A DNA stretch of 64,000 nucleotides from DATDPM01 sp963841995 (GTDB lineage Bacteria; Pseudomonadota; Alphaproteobacteria; DATDPM01): the NCBI GenBank assembly GCA_963841995.1, contig CAWJEX010000017.1:62001-126000 (forward strand), read 5' to 3'. The position numbers and the translations under genes were made by a program. Shown piece after piece: positions 16,674 to 24,985 of the stretch (position 1 is its first letter; every line of letters begins with the position of its first letter). The notes under the pieces are model-generated. The model saw only the letters and a list, made by a program, of their open reading frames with translations, had not been told where the DNA came from and did not search any database.

Positions 16674-17714
16674 ATGAAATTTCTCGATCAGGCGAAAATC
16701 TTCGTCAAAAGCGGCGACGGCGGCCAAGGCTGCGTCAGTTTCCGCCGCGAGAAGTTTATCGAATATGGTGGGCCCGACGGTGGCGATGGCGGGCGCGGCG
16801 GCGCTGTGATCGCCGAGGCCGCGGAGAATTTGAATACGCTCATCGATTTTCGCTATCAGCAGCATTTCAAGGCCAAGCGCGGCGGCCAGGGCGAAGGGGC
16901 GCAACGTTCGGGCGCCGCGGGCGAAGACGTGATTATCCGGGTTCCCGTCGGAACGCAGATCTTGGACGGCGAAACCGAAGAGCTCATCGCCGATATGATT
17001 CATCCCGGCCAGCGCGTCGTGCTCGCCAAGGGCGGCGACGGCGGATTCGGCAATACCCGTTACAAATCCTCCACCAACCGCGCACCAAGGCGCGCCGGAA
17101 CCGGCTATCCCGGCGAAGAGCACTGGCTTTGGCTGCGCCTGAAATTGATCGCAGATGCCGGTCTCGTCGGCCTGCCTAATGCCGGGAAGTCCACCTTCCT
17201 GGCGGCAACGACGCGCGCCAAGCCGAAGATCGCCGATTATCCGTTCACGACTTTGGTGCCGCAGCTCGGCGTGGTTGCCGCCGACAACGAAGAATTCGTC
17301 CTCGCCGATCTGCCCGGATTGATCGAAGGCGCCCATGAAGGCACGGGGCTCGGCGATCGTTTTCTCGGCCATGTCGAGCGTTGCGGAGCGATATTGCACC
17401 TGGTGGACGGAACCCTTGAGGACGTCGCAACCGCCTATAAGACGATACGCGCCGAGCTTGCCGCCTATGGTCACGGCTTGGCCGAAAAGCCCGAGGTGGT
17501 TGCGCTTTCCAAATGCGATGCGATGCGCGCGGAAGACGTCGAAAAGAAGCGCAAGATACTTTCGCGCGCGGCGAAGAAAGACGTGTTCGCCATCTCGGCT
17601 CATTCGGGTTTGGGCGTTCCTGAAATCTTGCGCGAAGTCTGGCGTCAGGTTCGCGAGTATCGAGGGGCTCACGCGGAAACCGAACCGGCAATCGCAGCAG
17701 GCAGCGCCGAATGA
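16674..17714 (+). CDS. obgE: GTPase ObgE/CgtA
   Basis: Essential ribosome-assembly and stress GTPase, 346 residues. The Gly-rich Obg fold covers residues 1-158 (GGDGGQGCVSFRREKFIEYGGPDGGDGGRGG). The G domain follows with G1 GLPNAGKST, switch TTLVPQLG, G3 DLPGLIEGAHEG, G4 in the LSKCD segment and G5 near ISAHSG. The C-terminal variable domain is short. It lies upstream of proB with an ATGA overlap, the standard alphaproteobacterial order. Confidence 0.97.
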   Translation: MKFLDQAKIFVKSGDGGQGCVSFRREKFIEYGGPDGGDGGRGGAVIAEAAENLNTLIDFRYQQHFKAKRGGQGEGAQRSGAAGEDVIIRVPVGTQILDGETEELIADMIHPGQRVVLAKGGDGGFGNTRYKSSTNRAPRRAGTGYPGEEHWLWLRLKLIADAGLVGLPNAGKSTFLAATTRAKPKIADYPFTTLVPQLGVVAADNEEFVLADLPGLIEGAHEGTGLGDRFLGHVERCGAILHLVDGTLEDVATAYKTIRAELAAYGHGLAEKPEVVALSKCDAMRAEDVEKKRKILSRAAKKDVFAISAHSGLGVPEILREVWRQVREYRGAHAETEPAIAAGSAE

Positions 17715-18895
17715 TGGAACGCGCGGCGCCGTCCAAGGTGCGTTGGGACTCTTGCCGCCGCATGGTGGTGAAGGTTGGCTCCTCGCTGCTTGTCGATCAA
17801 GGCACGGGAAAGCTCCGCCGCGACTGGATCGATTCGCTGGCTGATGACATCGCCGAGGCGCGGAAGCGCGGTCGCGAGATCATTATCGTCTCATCGGGCG
17901 CGGTCGCGCTGGGCCGCAATCGCATCGCCCTGAGCGCAAAGTCGCTGCGGCTCGAAGAAAAGCAGGCGGCGGCGGCGGCCGGCCAACCCGGTCTCATGTT
18001 GGCCTGGCAGTCGGCACTAGACCGCCACGACATCCCGGTCGCCCAAGTTCTGTTGACGCTTTCCGATACCGAAGAGCGCCGCCGCCATTTGAACGCCCGT
18101 GGCACCCTCGAAACCTTGTTGCGGCTTAAAGCGGTACCGATCATCAATGAAAACGATACGGTGGCAACCGAGGAAATCCGTTTCGGGGACAATGACCGGC
18201 TCGCCGCCCGGGTCGCCCAAATGGCTGGCGCCGACACATTGGTTCTGCTTTCCGACATCGATGGGCTCTATACGGCGGATCCGAAAAAAGATCCCAAAGC
18301 CGCGCTCATTCCCGAGGTCTATGAAATCAGCCCGGCGATCGAGCAGGCGGCCGGGGCCGCCGCCCCCGGTTACGGATCCGGCGGCATGGTCACGAAACTG
18401 ATGGCGGCGCGAATTGCTCTCAACTCCGGCTGCCGGATGCTGATCGCACTGGGGACCGCCCTTCATCCCCTGGCGAAAACCGAGCGCGAGGGCGGCGGCA
18501 CTTGGTTCGTTCCCTCGGCAACGCCCCGCTCCGCCCATAAGCGCTGGATTGCCAGTACGCTCAATCCTTCCGGCACGATCGTCGTCGATGACGGCGCAGC
18601 CCGTGCCTTGACCAAGGGCAACAGCCTGCTTCCGGCAGGTGTCGTGCAAGTGGACGGGAATTTCGAGCGAGGCGACGCGGTGGTAGTGAAAGCCTTGGAT
18701 TTGCGGGAATTGGCGCGCGGCCTTTGCGCCTATTCGTCCGAGGACGCGCGCCGCATCATGGGCCACAAAAGCGGTGAAATCGAAGAGCTTCTGGGCTACC
18801 GTGGCCGCGAGGAAATGATCCATCGCGACGATCTGGTATTGAGCGGATGGACGGGACAAAGAGAAGAGCCGGCGGTCCAAAACGGGCGCGAATGA
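17711..18895 (+). CDS. proB: Glutamate 5-kinase
   Basis: Phosphorylates L-glutamate with ATP, the first step of proline synthesis. The 394-residue protein has an amino-acid kinase domain (VVKVGSSLLV, IVSSGAVALGR, INENDTVAT, LLSDIDGLYTADP, GSGGMVTKLMAA) and a C-terminal PUA domain (GTIVVDDGAARAL...GDAVVVKALD). It overlaps obgE by four bases; the ATG at 17714 is an equally possible start. proA follows 28 bases after the stop, so the two proline enzymes are coexpressed. Confidence 0.96.
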   Translation: MMERAAPSKVRWDSCRRMVVKVGSSLLVDQGTGKLRRDWIDSLADDIAEARKRGREIIIVSSGAVALGRNRIALSAKSLRLEEKQAAAAAGQPGLMLAWQSALDRHDIPVAQVLLTLSDTEERRRHLNARGTLETLLRLKAVPIINENDTVATEEIRFGDNDRLAARVAQMAGADTLVLLSDIDGLYTADPKKDPKAALIPEVYEISPAIEQAAGAAAPGYGSGGMVTKLMAARIALNSGCRMLIALGTALHPLAKTEREGGGTWFVPSATPRSAHKRWIASTLNPSGTIVVDDGAARALTKGNSLLPAGVVQVDGNFERGDAVVVKALDLRELARGLCAYSSEDARRIMGHKSGEIEELLGYRGREEMIHRDDLVLSGWTGQREEPAVQNGRE

Positions 18896-18923
18896 AAACA
18901 GGCGCAAATGAAGACGGACGCGA

Positions 18924-20204
18924 ATGACCATGGCCATCGCAAATCGGATTGAAGGCGAGGACCTGAGGCTGCAGATGCGGCGTTTGGGCGAAGCCGCGCG
19001 CCAGGCCTCGGCCATTCTGGCGCTCACGCCTCGTGCCGACAAAGATCGCACACTGCGTGCGGCGGCCTCGAGTATTCGCGCGCATCGGCAGAAAATCTTG
19101 GAAGCCAATGCCAAGGATATGTCCGAGGCGAACAAGTTGTCGCCGGCGCTTCGCGACCGACTGTTGTTGAACGACCAGCGGATCGAAGCGATGGCAAAAA
19201 GCCTCGAAGACGTCGCCGATCTGCCCGACCCGATCGGCACGGTGCTGGCAGAATGGGAACGGCCCAATGGACTGAAGATCGCCCGCGTGCGCGTACCGCT
19301 TGGCGTCATCGGAATCATTTACGAATCGAGGCCCAATGTGACGGCGGATGCATCCGCGCTCTGCCTCAAATCCGGCAATGCCGCGATTTTACGCAGCGGT
19401 TCGGAAAGCTTCTACTCCTCGACTGCGATTCTCGAATGCATGCATGAAGGATTGCGCGCGGCAAATTTACCCGAAAGCGCCGTGCAGCTCGTCCCCACCC
19501 GGGCGCGCGAAGCGGTCGGGATCATGCTGTCGATGTCGGACGTCATCGACATCATCATTCCCCGCGGCGGGCGGTCGCTGATCGAACGGGTCGTCGCCGA
19601 AAGTCGCATTCCGGTCATCAAACACCTGGAAGGCATTTGCCACGTATTCGTGAGCGCCAAAGCGGATCCCGAAATCGCGCGCCGGGTCGTGGTCAACTCC
19701 AAGATGCGGCGGACCGGCGTTTGCGGGGCGGCCGAAACCCTATTGGTTGCCGAAGGCGCCAAAGCGATTCTGCCGGCGATTTTGGAAGATCTGATGGCGG
19801 CGGGCTGCGAGGTGCGCGGCGATGCGGCGACGCAAAAACTCGACAAACATATCATTCCGGCGGGCGAGAAGGATTGGGATACGGAATATCTCGATGCCGT
19901 CATCGCGGTGAAAATCGTCAAGGATGTGGACGAGGCGATTCAGCACGTGAATACGCATGGTTCGCATCACACCGATTTGATCGTCACCAGCGATGCCGCC
20001 GAGGCGGAAAAATTCCTCCGCCAGGTCGATAGCGGCATCGTGCTTCACAATGCATCGACCCAATTCGCCGACGGCGGCGAATTCGGCATGGGGGCTGAAA
20101 TCGGCATTTCGACCGGCAAGCTGCACGCCAGGGGACCGGTTGGCGCCGAACAGCTGACGAGCTACAAATATGTGGTTCGCGGCAACGGCCAGGTCCGACC
20201 CTGA
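18924..20204 (+). CDS. proA: Glutamate-5-semialdehyde dehydrogenase (gamma-glutamyl phosphate reductase)
   Basis: NADPH-dependent reduction of gamma-glutamyl phosphate, second step of proline synthesis. 426 residues. Family motifs include VPLGVIGIIYESRPNVT, the nucleotide-site LKSGNAAILRSGSE, and the catalytic cysteine in RRTGVCGAAETLL. The C-terminal TYKYVV-like ending is seen as TSYKYVVRGNG. The leader between proB and proA holds three imperfect copies of a CGCGAATGA-like word. The start at ATGACCATG is ambiguous by two codons. Confidence 0.96.
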   Translation: MTMAIANRIEGEDLRLQMRRLGEAARQASAILALTPRADKDRTLRAAASSIRAHRQKILEANAKDMSEANKLSPALRDRLLLNDQRIEAMAKSLEDVADLPDPIGTVLAEWERPNGLKIARVRVPLGVIGIIYESRPNVTADASALCLKSGNAAILRSGSESFYSSTAILECMHEGLRAANLPESAVQLVPTRAREAVGIMLSMSDVIDIIIPRGGRSLIERVVAESRIPVIKHLEGICHVFVSAKADPEIARRVVVNSKMRRTGVCGAAETLLVAEGAKAILPAILEDLMAAGCEVRGDAATQKLDKHIIPAGEKDWDTEYLDAVIAVKIVKDVDEAIQHVNTHGSHHTDLIVTSDAAEAEKFLRQVDSGIVLHNASTQFADGGEFGMGAEIGISTGKLHARGPVGAEQLTSYKYVVRGNGQVRP

Positions 20205-20224
20205 AAACCAAGCGCAAAATCCCG

Positions 20225-21115
20225 ATGTCACGCCCGACGCCAAAGAACAAGCGGGCGCGACGCCGCCTGCGCCGCGTCGGAGTGCTGGGCGGCTCGTTCA
20301 ATCCCGCTCACGAAGGTCATCTATATATTTCGCGCCTAGCCCTGAAAAATCTCGGCCTGGACGAGATCTGGTGGATGGTTTCGCCCCAGAATCCCCTTAA
20401 ATCACCCCGCGGCATGGCACCCTTCGCGCAACGAATGAAATCGGCCAGGGCGATGGCGCAGGATCCGCGGGTTAAGGTTACCGGCATCGAACAGCGACTG
20501 GGAACCCGTTATACCGCGGACAGCTTGCGAGCCCTTAAGTCCCGCTTCCCGCGGCTCAAATTCGTGTGGCTGATGGGTGCCGACAATCTGAGCGAGATTC
20601 CGCACTGGGAAGAATGGACGGCGATTTTCGAGGCGGTGCCCATTGCGGTTTTCAATCGCCCTACCTATTCTTTAAGAGCGCTCGGCGGCAAGGCGGCACA
20701 GCGTTTCGCGCGGTATCGTTTGCGCCTGCGGCAAGCCAAGAATTTGGCGGGAAGGAAGCCGCCGGCGTGGATTTTTTTCGACACCCGGCCTCATCCGGCC
20801 TCCGCCACGTCGATCCGGCAAGCGCGAAGCGCTGGGATCAGGCAGGCGCGGAGCGCGGGAAATACGAAAGCGCAAAATGCGGCAAAAGCCGGAAAAATGA
20901 AAAAAGCCAAGGCCCGTGTAACGAAGGCAAAACCAAAAATCGGAAAAGCCAAAACCAAGAGTTTTGCCCGCAAAACCAGAGCGAACAAAGTATCGAAAGG
21001 CCGAAAGACGAAGGTCAAAAAATTCAAGAGAGCAAAACGCACGGCAACGAAGATCAGCAAGGCAGTCAAGATCAACAAGAAAACCAGGATCAAGAAGTCG
21101 AAACGCCGGAAGTGA
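20225..21115 (+). CDS. nadD: Nicotinate-nucleotide adenylyltransferase with histone-like C-terminal tail
   Basis: Converts nicotinate mononucleotide and ATP to deamido-NAD. Residues 17-198 form the enzyme: GGSFNPAHEGHLY (the HxGH nucleotidyl-transfer motif region), MGADNLSEIPHWEEW, and the closing SATSIR motif. The family normally ends here at about 200 residues. Residues 199-296 are an added tail with a repeated RQARSAG unit, then almost only Lys, Ala, Arg, Thr and Ser, ending KKSKRRK. The tail overlaps, in another frame, any upstream-initiated form of rsfS. It may bind nucleic acid, or be a product of local repeat growth. Confidence 0.92.
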   Translation: MSRPTPKNKRARRRLRRVGVLGGSFNPAHEGHLYISRLALKNLGLDEIWWMVSPQNPLKSPRGMAPFAQRMKSARAMAQDPRVKVTGIEQRLGTRYTADSLRALKSRFPRLKFVWLMGADNLSEIPHWEEWTAIFEAVPIAVFNRPTYSLRALGGKAAQRFARYRLRLRQAKNLAGRKPPAWIFFDTRPHPASATSIRQARSAGIRQARSAGNTKAQNAAKAGKMKKAKARVTKAKPKIGKAKTKSFARKTRANKVSKGRKTKVKKFKRAKRTATKISKAVKINKKTRIKKSKRRK

Positions 21116-21158
21116 CAAAAAACGCATCGTTAACCGGAGCAAGAGAAGGGGCAGCGCC

Positions 21159-21575
21159 ATAGCCACAAAGAAGAAGTCAGCATCGCCTAAAGCCACGCGC
21201 CCGAAGAGGGCCGCGTCGCCAAAGAAGAGCCCGATTCTCGGACTTGTTCAAAAATCCCTCGATGACGACAAGGCCCAAAATACCGTCGTCATCGATCTCG
21301 TCGGCAAATCCTCTCTCACCGATTTTATGGTTATCGCGACGGGCACTTCGACCCGCCACGTTGCGGCCATGGCGGAGCATTTGCGCGATCGAATCAAAGC
21401 CGAAGGGTTCGCAACACCACCCGTCGAAGGTCTCAGCCAATCCGATTGGGTGCTGATCGACGCCGGCGACGTGGTCGTGCACCTGTTCCGGGCCGAGGTG
21501 AGGCGCTTCTACAACCTTGAAAAGATGTGGAGCGGCCCTTTCCCGGAAAGCGGGGAAGAGCGCATCGCTCTTTAG
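21159..21575 (+). CDS. rsfS: Ribosome silencing factor RsfS, start codon anomalous
   Basis: RsfS binds L14 and prevents subunit joining under starvation. The conserved core is complete: GLVQKSLDDDKAQNTVVIDLVGKSS, DFMVIATGTSTRHVAAMAEHL, SDWVLIDAGDVVVHLF, RRFYNLEKMW. The start is odd. The expected N-terminus, ATKKKSASPKATRPKR, begins right after an ATA codon (21159-21161) preceded by AGAAGGGG at 7-base spacing, as if ATG had become ATA. No ATG, GTG or TTG occurs in frame until a TTG at 20964, which would overlap the nadD tail by about 150 bases and add 65 Arg/Ser-rich residues. I favour 21159, giving 138 residues, the usual length. Confidence 0.85.
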   Translation: MATKKKSASPKATRPKRAASPKKSPILGLVQKSLDDDKAQNTVVIDLVGKSSLTDFMVIATGTSTRHVAAMAEHLRDRIKAEGFATPPVEGLSQSDWVLIDAGDVVVHLFRAEVRRFYNLEKMWSGPFPESGEERIAL

Positions 21576-21578
21576 TCA

Positions 21579-22037
21579 ATGCGGCTCTGGCTCGCCGCAA
21601 TCGGCCGCGCGGGATCGGACCCGGCGGTAAAACTGTTCGATCATTATGCCCGGAGGCTGACTTGGCCGCTCACCCTGCGCGAGGTGATCGCTCGCGGAAA
21701 CTTGCCTCTCGATCGCCGCATTGCCGAAGAAAGCCGCCTCTTGCTCGCCGCAGTTCCCGAGGATTTTGTCATCGTCGCACTGGACGAAACCGGCAAGAAC
21801 CTGACCAGCCCGGTCTTCGCGAAAAGGATCGGGGCTTGGCGTGACGACGGCGTGAAGGATCTGGCGTTTTTGATCGGCGGCGCGGACGGCTTGGCCAAAG
21901 AGGCGAAGAAAGCGGCGGATTTGATCCTATCGCTGGGGTCCATGACTTGGCCCCATCTTCTGGTCCGGATCCTGCTCGCCGAGCAGCTTTATCGCGCCCA
22001 AACGATTTTCGCCGGCCATCCTTATCACCGCGGTTAA
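21579..22037 (+). CDS. rlmH: 23S rRNA (pseudouridine-1915-N3)-methyltransferase RlmH
   Basis: A 152-residue SPOUT methyltransferase that modifies position 1915 of 23S rRNA on 70S ribosomes. It shows LDETGKNLTSPVFAKRI, the SAM-knot FLIGGADGL, and the C-terminal LLAEQLYRAQTIFAGHPYHRG, nearly invariant in RlmH. It starts three bases after the rsfS stop, in the usual order. Confidence 0.97.
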   Translation: MRLWLAAIGRAGSDPAVKLFDHYARRLTWPLTLREVIARGNLPLDRRIAEESRLLLAAVPEDFVIVALDETGKNLTSPVFAKRIGAWRDDGVKDLAFLIGGADGLAKEAKKAADLILSLGSMTWPHLLVRILLAEQLYRAQTIFAGHPYHRG

Positions 22038-22163
22038 AAACACGATAATTAACTAAAAATAGACCGTACCGATGACAAAATCGCGGCGGCGACCCCGTGA
22101 TTTCTCAAATATTTATCTTATCTATGCCCTGGAATTCTCATATAGTCCGCGCAACCCAGTTCG

Positions 22164-23744
22164 ATGACCGATAAACGTCAACGACGTCCCCTCGTTCTCT
22201 GCATCCTCGACGGCTGGGGTCACCGCGTCGAAGCCGATTATAATGCCATCGCTCAGGCCAAAAAACCGGTCTGGGACCGGTTGACGGCGAGCTGCCCTCA
22301 CGGGCTGCTCGAGGCGTCCTCGGCTGATGTGGGTTTACCGGGCGGTCAGTTCGGCAATTCCGAAGTCGGCCATATGAATATCGGCGCCGGGCGCATCGTT
22401 TCCCAAACTCTGCCACGCGTCGACCGGGCGATCGAAGAAGGCAAGATCGCATCTTTGCCGCCGCTGGTCGAATTCATCGAAAAGCTGCGCGAGAGCAAGG
22501 GTGTGTGCCATTTGGTCGGACTCATTTCACCGGCCGGCGTGCACGCCCACCAAAACCATATGGTCGCGTTGGCGCGAATTCTGACCCGCGAGGACATCCC
22601 GGTCCGAGTTCACGGATTCCTCGACGGCCGCGACACTCCCCCTGAGAGCGCCGAATATCACTTCGTGCGATTCCTGCGCCGGGTGAAAGGCCTCCCCCAG
22701 TTCCGCATCTGCACGATCTCTGGCCGCTATTTCGGCATGGACCGAGACCAGCGCTGGGAGCGAACGCAGCTCGTTTATGACGCGGTGGTGAAGGGCTGGG
22801 GGCAATCGGCAGACGATCCGATCGCCGCCATTCTCGAAAACCACAATCTTGGCATTTCCGACGAATTCGTGAAGCCGACGGTGATCGGCGATTACGAAGG
22901 CATGAAGGACGGCGATGGCGTGCTCTTCACCAATTATCGCGCCGACCGCATTCGCCAGATTGCCGCCGCCATTGTCGATCCCGCCTTTGACGGATTCGAT
23001 CGCGGCACCGTCATCAATTTCGCGGCGACTTTGGCTATGACAGAATATTCGCGTCACCTCGATCAGTTCCTGGGGACTTTATTTCCGCCAATCGAGCTGG
23101 TGCACACGCTCGGCCAGGTCGTCGCCGAAGAGGGATTGGCGCAGCTGCGCATCGCCGAAACCGAAAAATACGCCCATGTCACCTTTTTCTTCAGCGGCGG
23201 TGAAGAACAAAAATTTCCCAACGAGGACCGCATCCTCGTCCCCTCGCCGAGGGTCGCGACCTACGATCTGATGCCGGAAATGTCCGCCGCGGAATTGACC
23301 GACAAATTGGTCGAAGCCGTCGAAAGCAACAAATACGGCTTCATCGTCGTCAATTACGCGAATCCCGATATGGTCGGTCACACCGGGGATCTTGCCGCCG
23401 CCATCAAGGCCGTCGAAACGATCGACGGCTGCCTGGAGCGTTTGGAAGCGGCGGTCAAGAAAGTGAGCGGCATCCTGTTCATCACCGCCGATCACGGCAA
23501 TTGCGAATTCATGCGCGACGTGAAAACGGGACAGCCGCATACCTCTCATACCCATAGTCTCGTACCCGCCATTCTCGTCAATGGACCGAAGACCGTTTCC
23601 GCTCTCAAGAACGGCCGCCTCGCCGATATCGCTCCCACCCTTTTGACTTTGCTCGGCATCAAGAAGCCGATCGAGATGACCGGCCATTCGCTGCTCGTCG
23701 AAGTGGCAACGTCAGCCGAGGCGCAACAGCGTGCCTCGGCTTGA
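22164..23744 (+). CDS. gpmI: 2,3-bisphosphoglycerate-independent phosphoglycerate mutase
   Basis: Interconverts 3- and 2-phosphoglycerate using two Mn ions. The 526-residue protein has the alkaline-phosphatase fold: metal residues in LCILDGWG, the catalytic serine region GNSEVGHMNIGAGR, then HVTFFFSGG, NYANPDMVGHTGD and ITADHGNCEFM. An AT-rich 126-base leader with a TATAGT-like -10 element about 25 bases before the ATG suggests its own promoter. The envC start overlaps its 3' end by 14 bases. Confidence 0.97.
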   Translation: MTDKRQRRPLVLCILDGWGHRVEADYNAIAQAKKPVWDRLTASCPHGLLEASSADVGLPGGQFGNSEVGHMNIGAGRIVSQTLPRVDRAIEEGKIASLPPLVEFIEKLRESKGVCHLVGLISPAGVHAHQNHMVALARILTREDIPVRVHGFLDGRDTPPESAEYHFVRFLRRVKGLPQFRICTISGRYFGMDRDQRWERTQLVYDAVVKGWGQSADDPIAAILENHNLGISDEFVKPTVIGDYEGMKDGDGVLFTNYRADRIRQIAAAIVDPAFDGFDRGTVINFAATLAMTEYSRHLDQFLGTLFPPIELVHTLGQVVAEEGLAQLRIAETEKYAHVTFFFSGGEEQKFPNEDRILVPSPRVATYDLMPEMSAAELTDKLVEAVESNKYGFIVVNYANPDMVGHTGDLAAAIKAVETIDGCLERLEAAVKKVSGILFITADHGNCEFMRDVKTGQPHTSHTHSLVPAILVNGPKTVSALKNGRLADIAPTLLTLLGIKKPIEMTGHSLLVEVATSAEAQQRASA

Positions 23745-24970
23745 GTCGGTTCTTCGGCTCGTCCTGATCTGCGCAATCGGCACTGCCTTTCCCGCGGCTG
23801 CCGAACCACCCGACCAACCTGACGTGGCACAAAGCCGTTTGCAGGACGTCCAAAGCGCCATCGAAGAAGGCGTCAAGCATCAGGCGGAAGTGAATGCGGA
23901 GGTCGATAGTCTCTCCAACGACATCGCGACATTGCGCAAACAGACCATTGGGACGGCTGCCGCCATTCAAGACACCGAAGAAAGCCTCTCGACGATCGAA
24001 TTGCAGCTGGTTGAACTCAGTGCGGAGGCCGACGCGGTCAAGGATTCGCTCGGCAAACGCCGCGGCCAATATGCGGCGATGACCATGGCCTTGGCGCGGC
24101 TGGCGCGAAATCCGCCGGAAGCGGCTCTGCTGATGCCGGGTCCGCCTATCGACGCCATGCGCGGCGTCATGGTCCTTCGCGCCGCCTTGCCCCCGGTCGA
24201 ATCCGATATCCGCGCTCTGGGCGATGAACTGGCCAGATTGGCGCAGCTGAAAGCGAAAATCGCCAAGGAGCAGGACGACAAGCTTGCCGCCACCGGAAGC
24301 CTCAAGCAGGAAAGCGCCCGAACTCGATGCCTTGATGACCCGTATGGTCGCTCTTCAGGAAAAGGCTCAAAACGACAGCGCGGAAACCGCCGACCGGATC
24401 GAAAGGCTTAGCTCCGACGCCAAGGATCTTAAGGACTTATTGGCTCGAATCGCGGCTCAGCGGCCCAAGGAGCCGGTCCAGGACGCCGCGGGCGCAGCCC
24501 CAAAAAACACCCAGGAAGCCGCCCTGCAACCCCCGCCTGGGGCGGCAAGCGGGGGCAAATCCTTCTCGGCGGCACGTGGTTCCTTGTTGCTGCCGGCGCG
24601 GGGCCGGATCATCAAGCTGTTCGGCCAGTCAGCGGCATCCGGATTGGCCAATCGCGGGGTAACGATCACGACCCGGTCGGATGCCCGCGTGGTCGCCCCC
24701 TATGACGGACAGGTGGCTTTCGCTGGACCGTTCCGCGGCTACGGGCAACTCTTGATCATCGATCAGGGCGAGGGCTATCATATTCTTCTCGCAGGATTAT
24801 CCCGTATCGACTGCGTTGTCGGTCAGTGGCTTCAGGCCGGCGAGCCCGTTGGTGTCATGGGACCCGCGGAAAACGGCGATCCGCAACTCTATGTCGAGCT
24901 GCGTCACGACGGCGAACCGATCAATCCGCTGCCGTGGATGGCGTCTCACAATGAAAAGGTGAATGGATGA
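23731..24970 (+). CDS. envC: EnvC-like murein hydrolase activator, frame broken
   Basis: A secreted divisome-associated protein. A signal peptide (VLICAIGTAFPAAA) is followed by a long coiled coil (about residues 30-250), and the C-terminus is an M23/LytM domain (GRIIKLFGQ ... VVAPYDGQVAFAGPFRGYGQLLIIDQGEGYHILLAGL). The LytM metal site is degenerate (LYVELR instead of LHFEIR), as expected of an amidase activator rather than an enzyme. The frame breaks at about 24316-24319, in a run of C after QESA. Removing one base joins the two halves into 412 residues with the sequence QESAELDALM. As read, the first half stops at 24411. Confidence 0.85.
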
Positions 24971-24985
24971 ACTCGTAAGTTTGGA

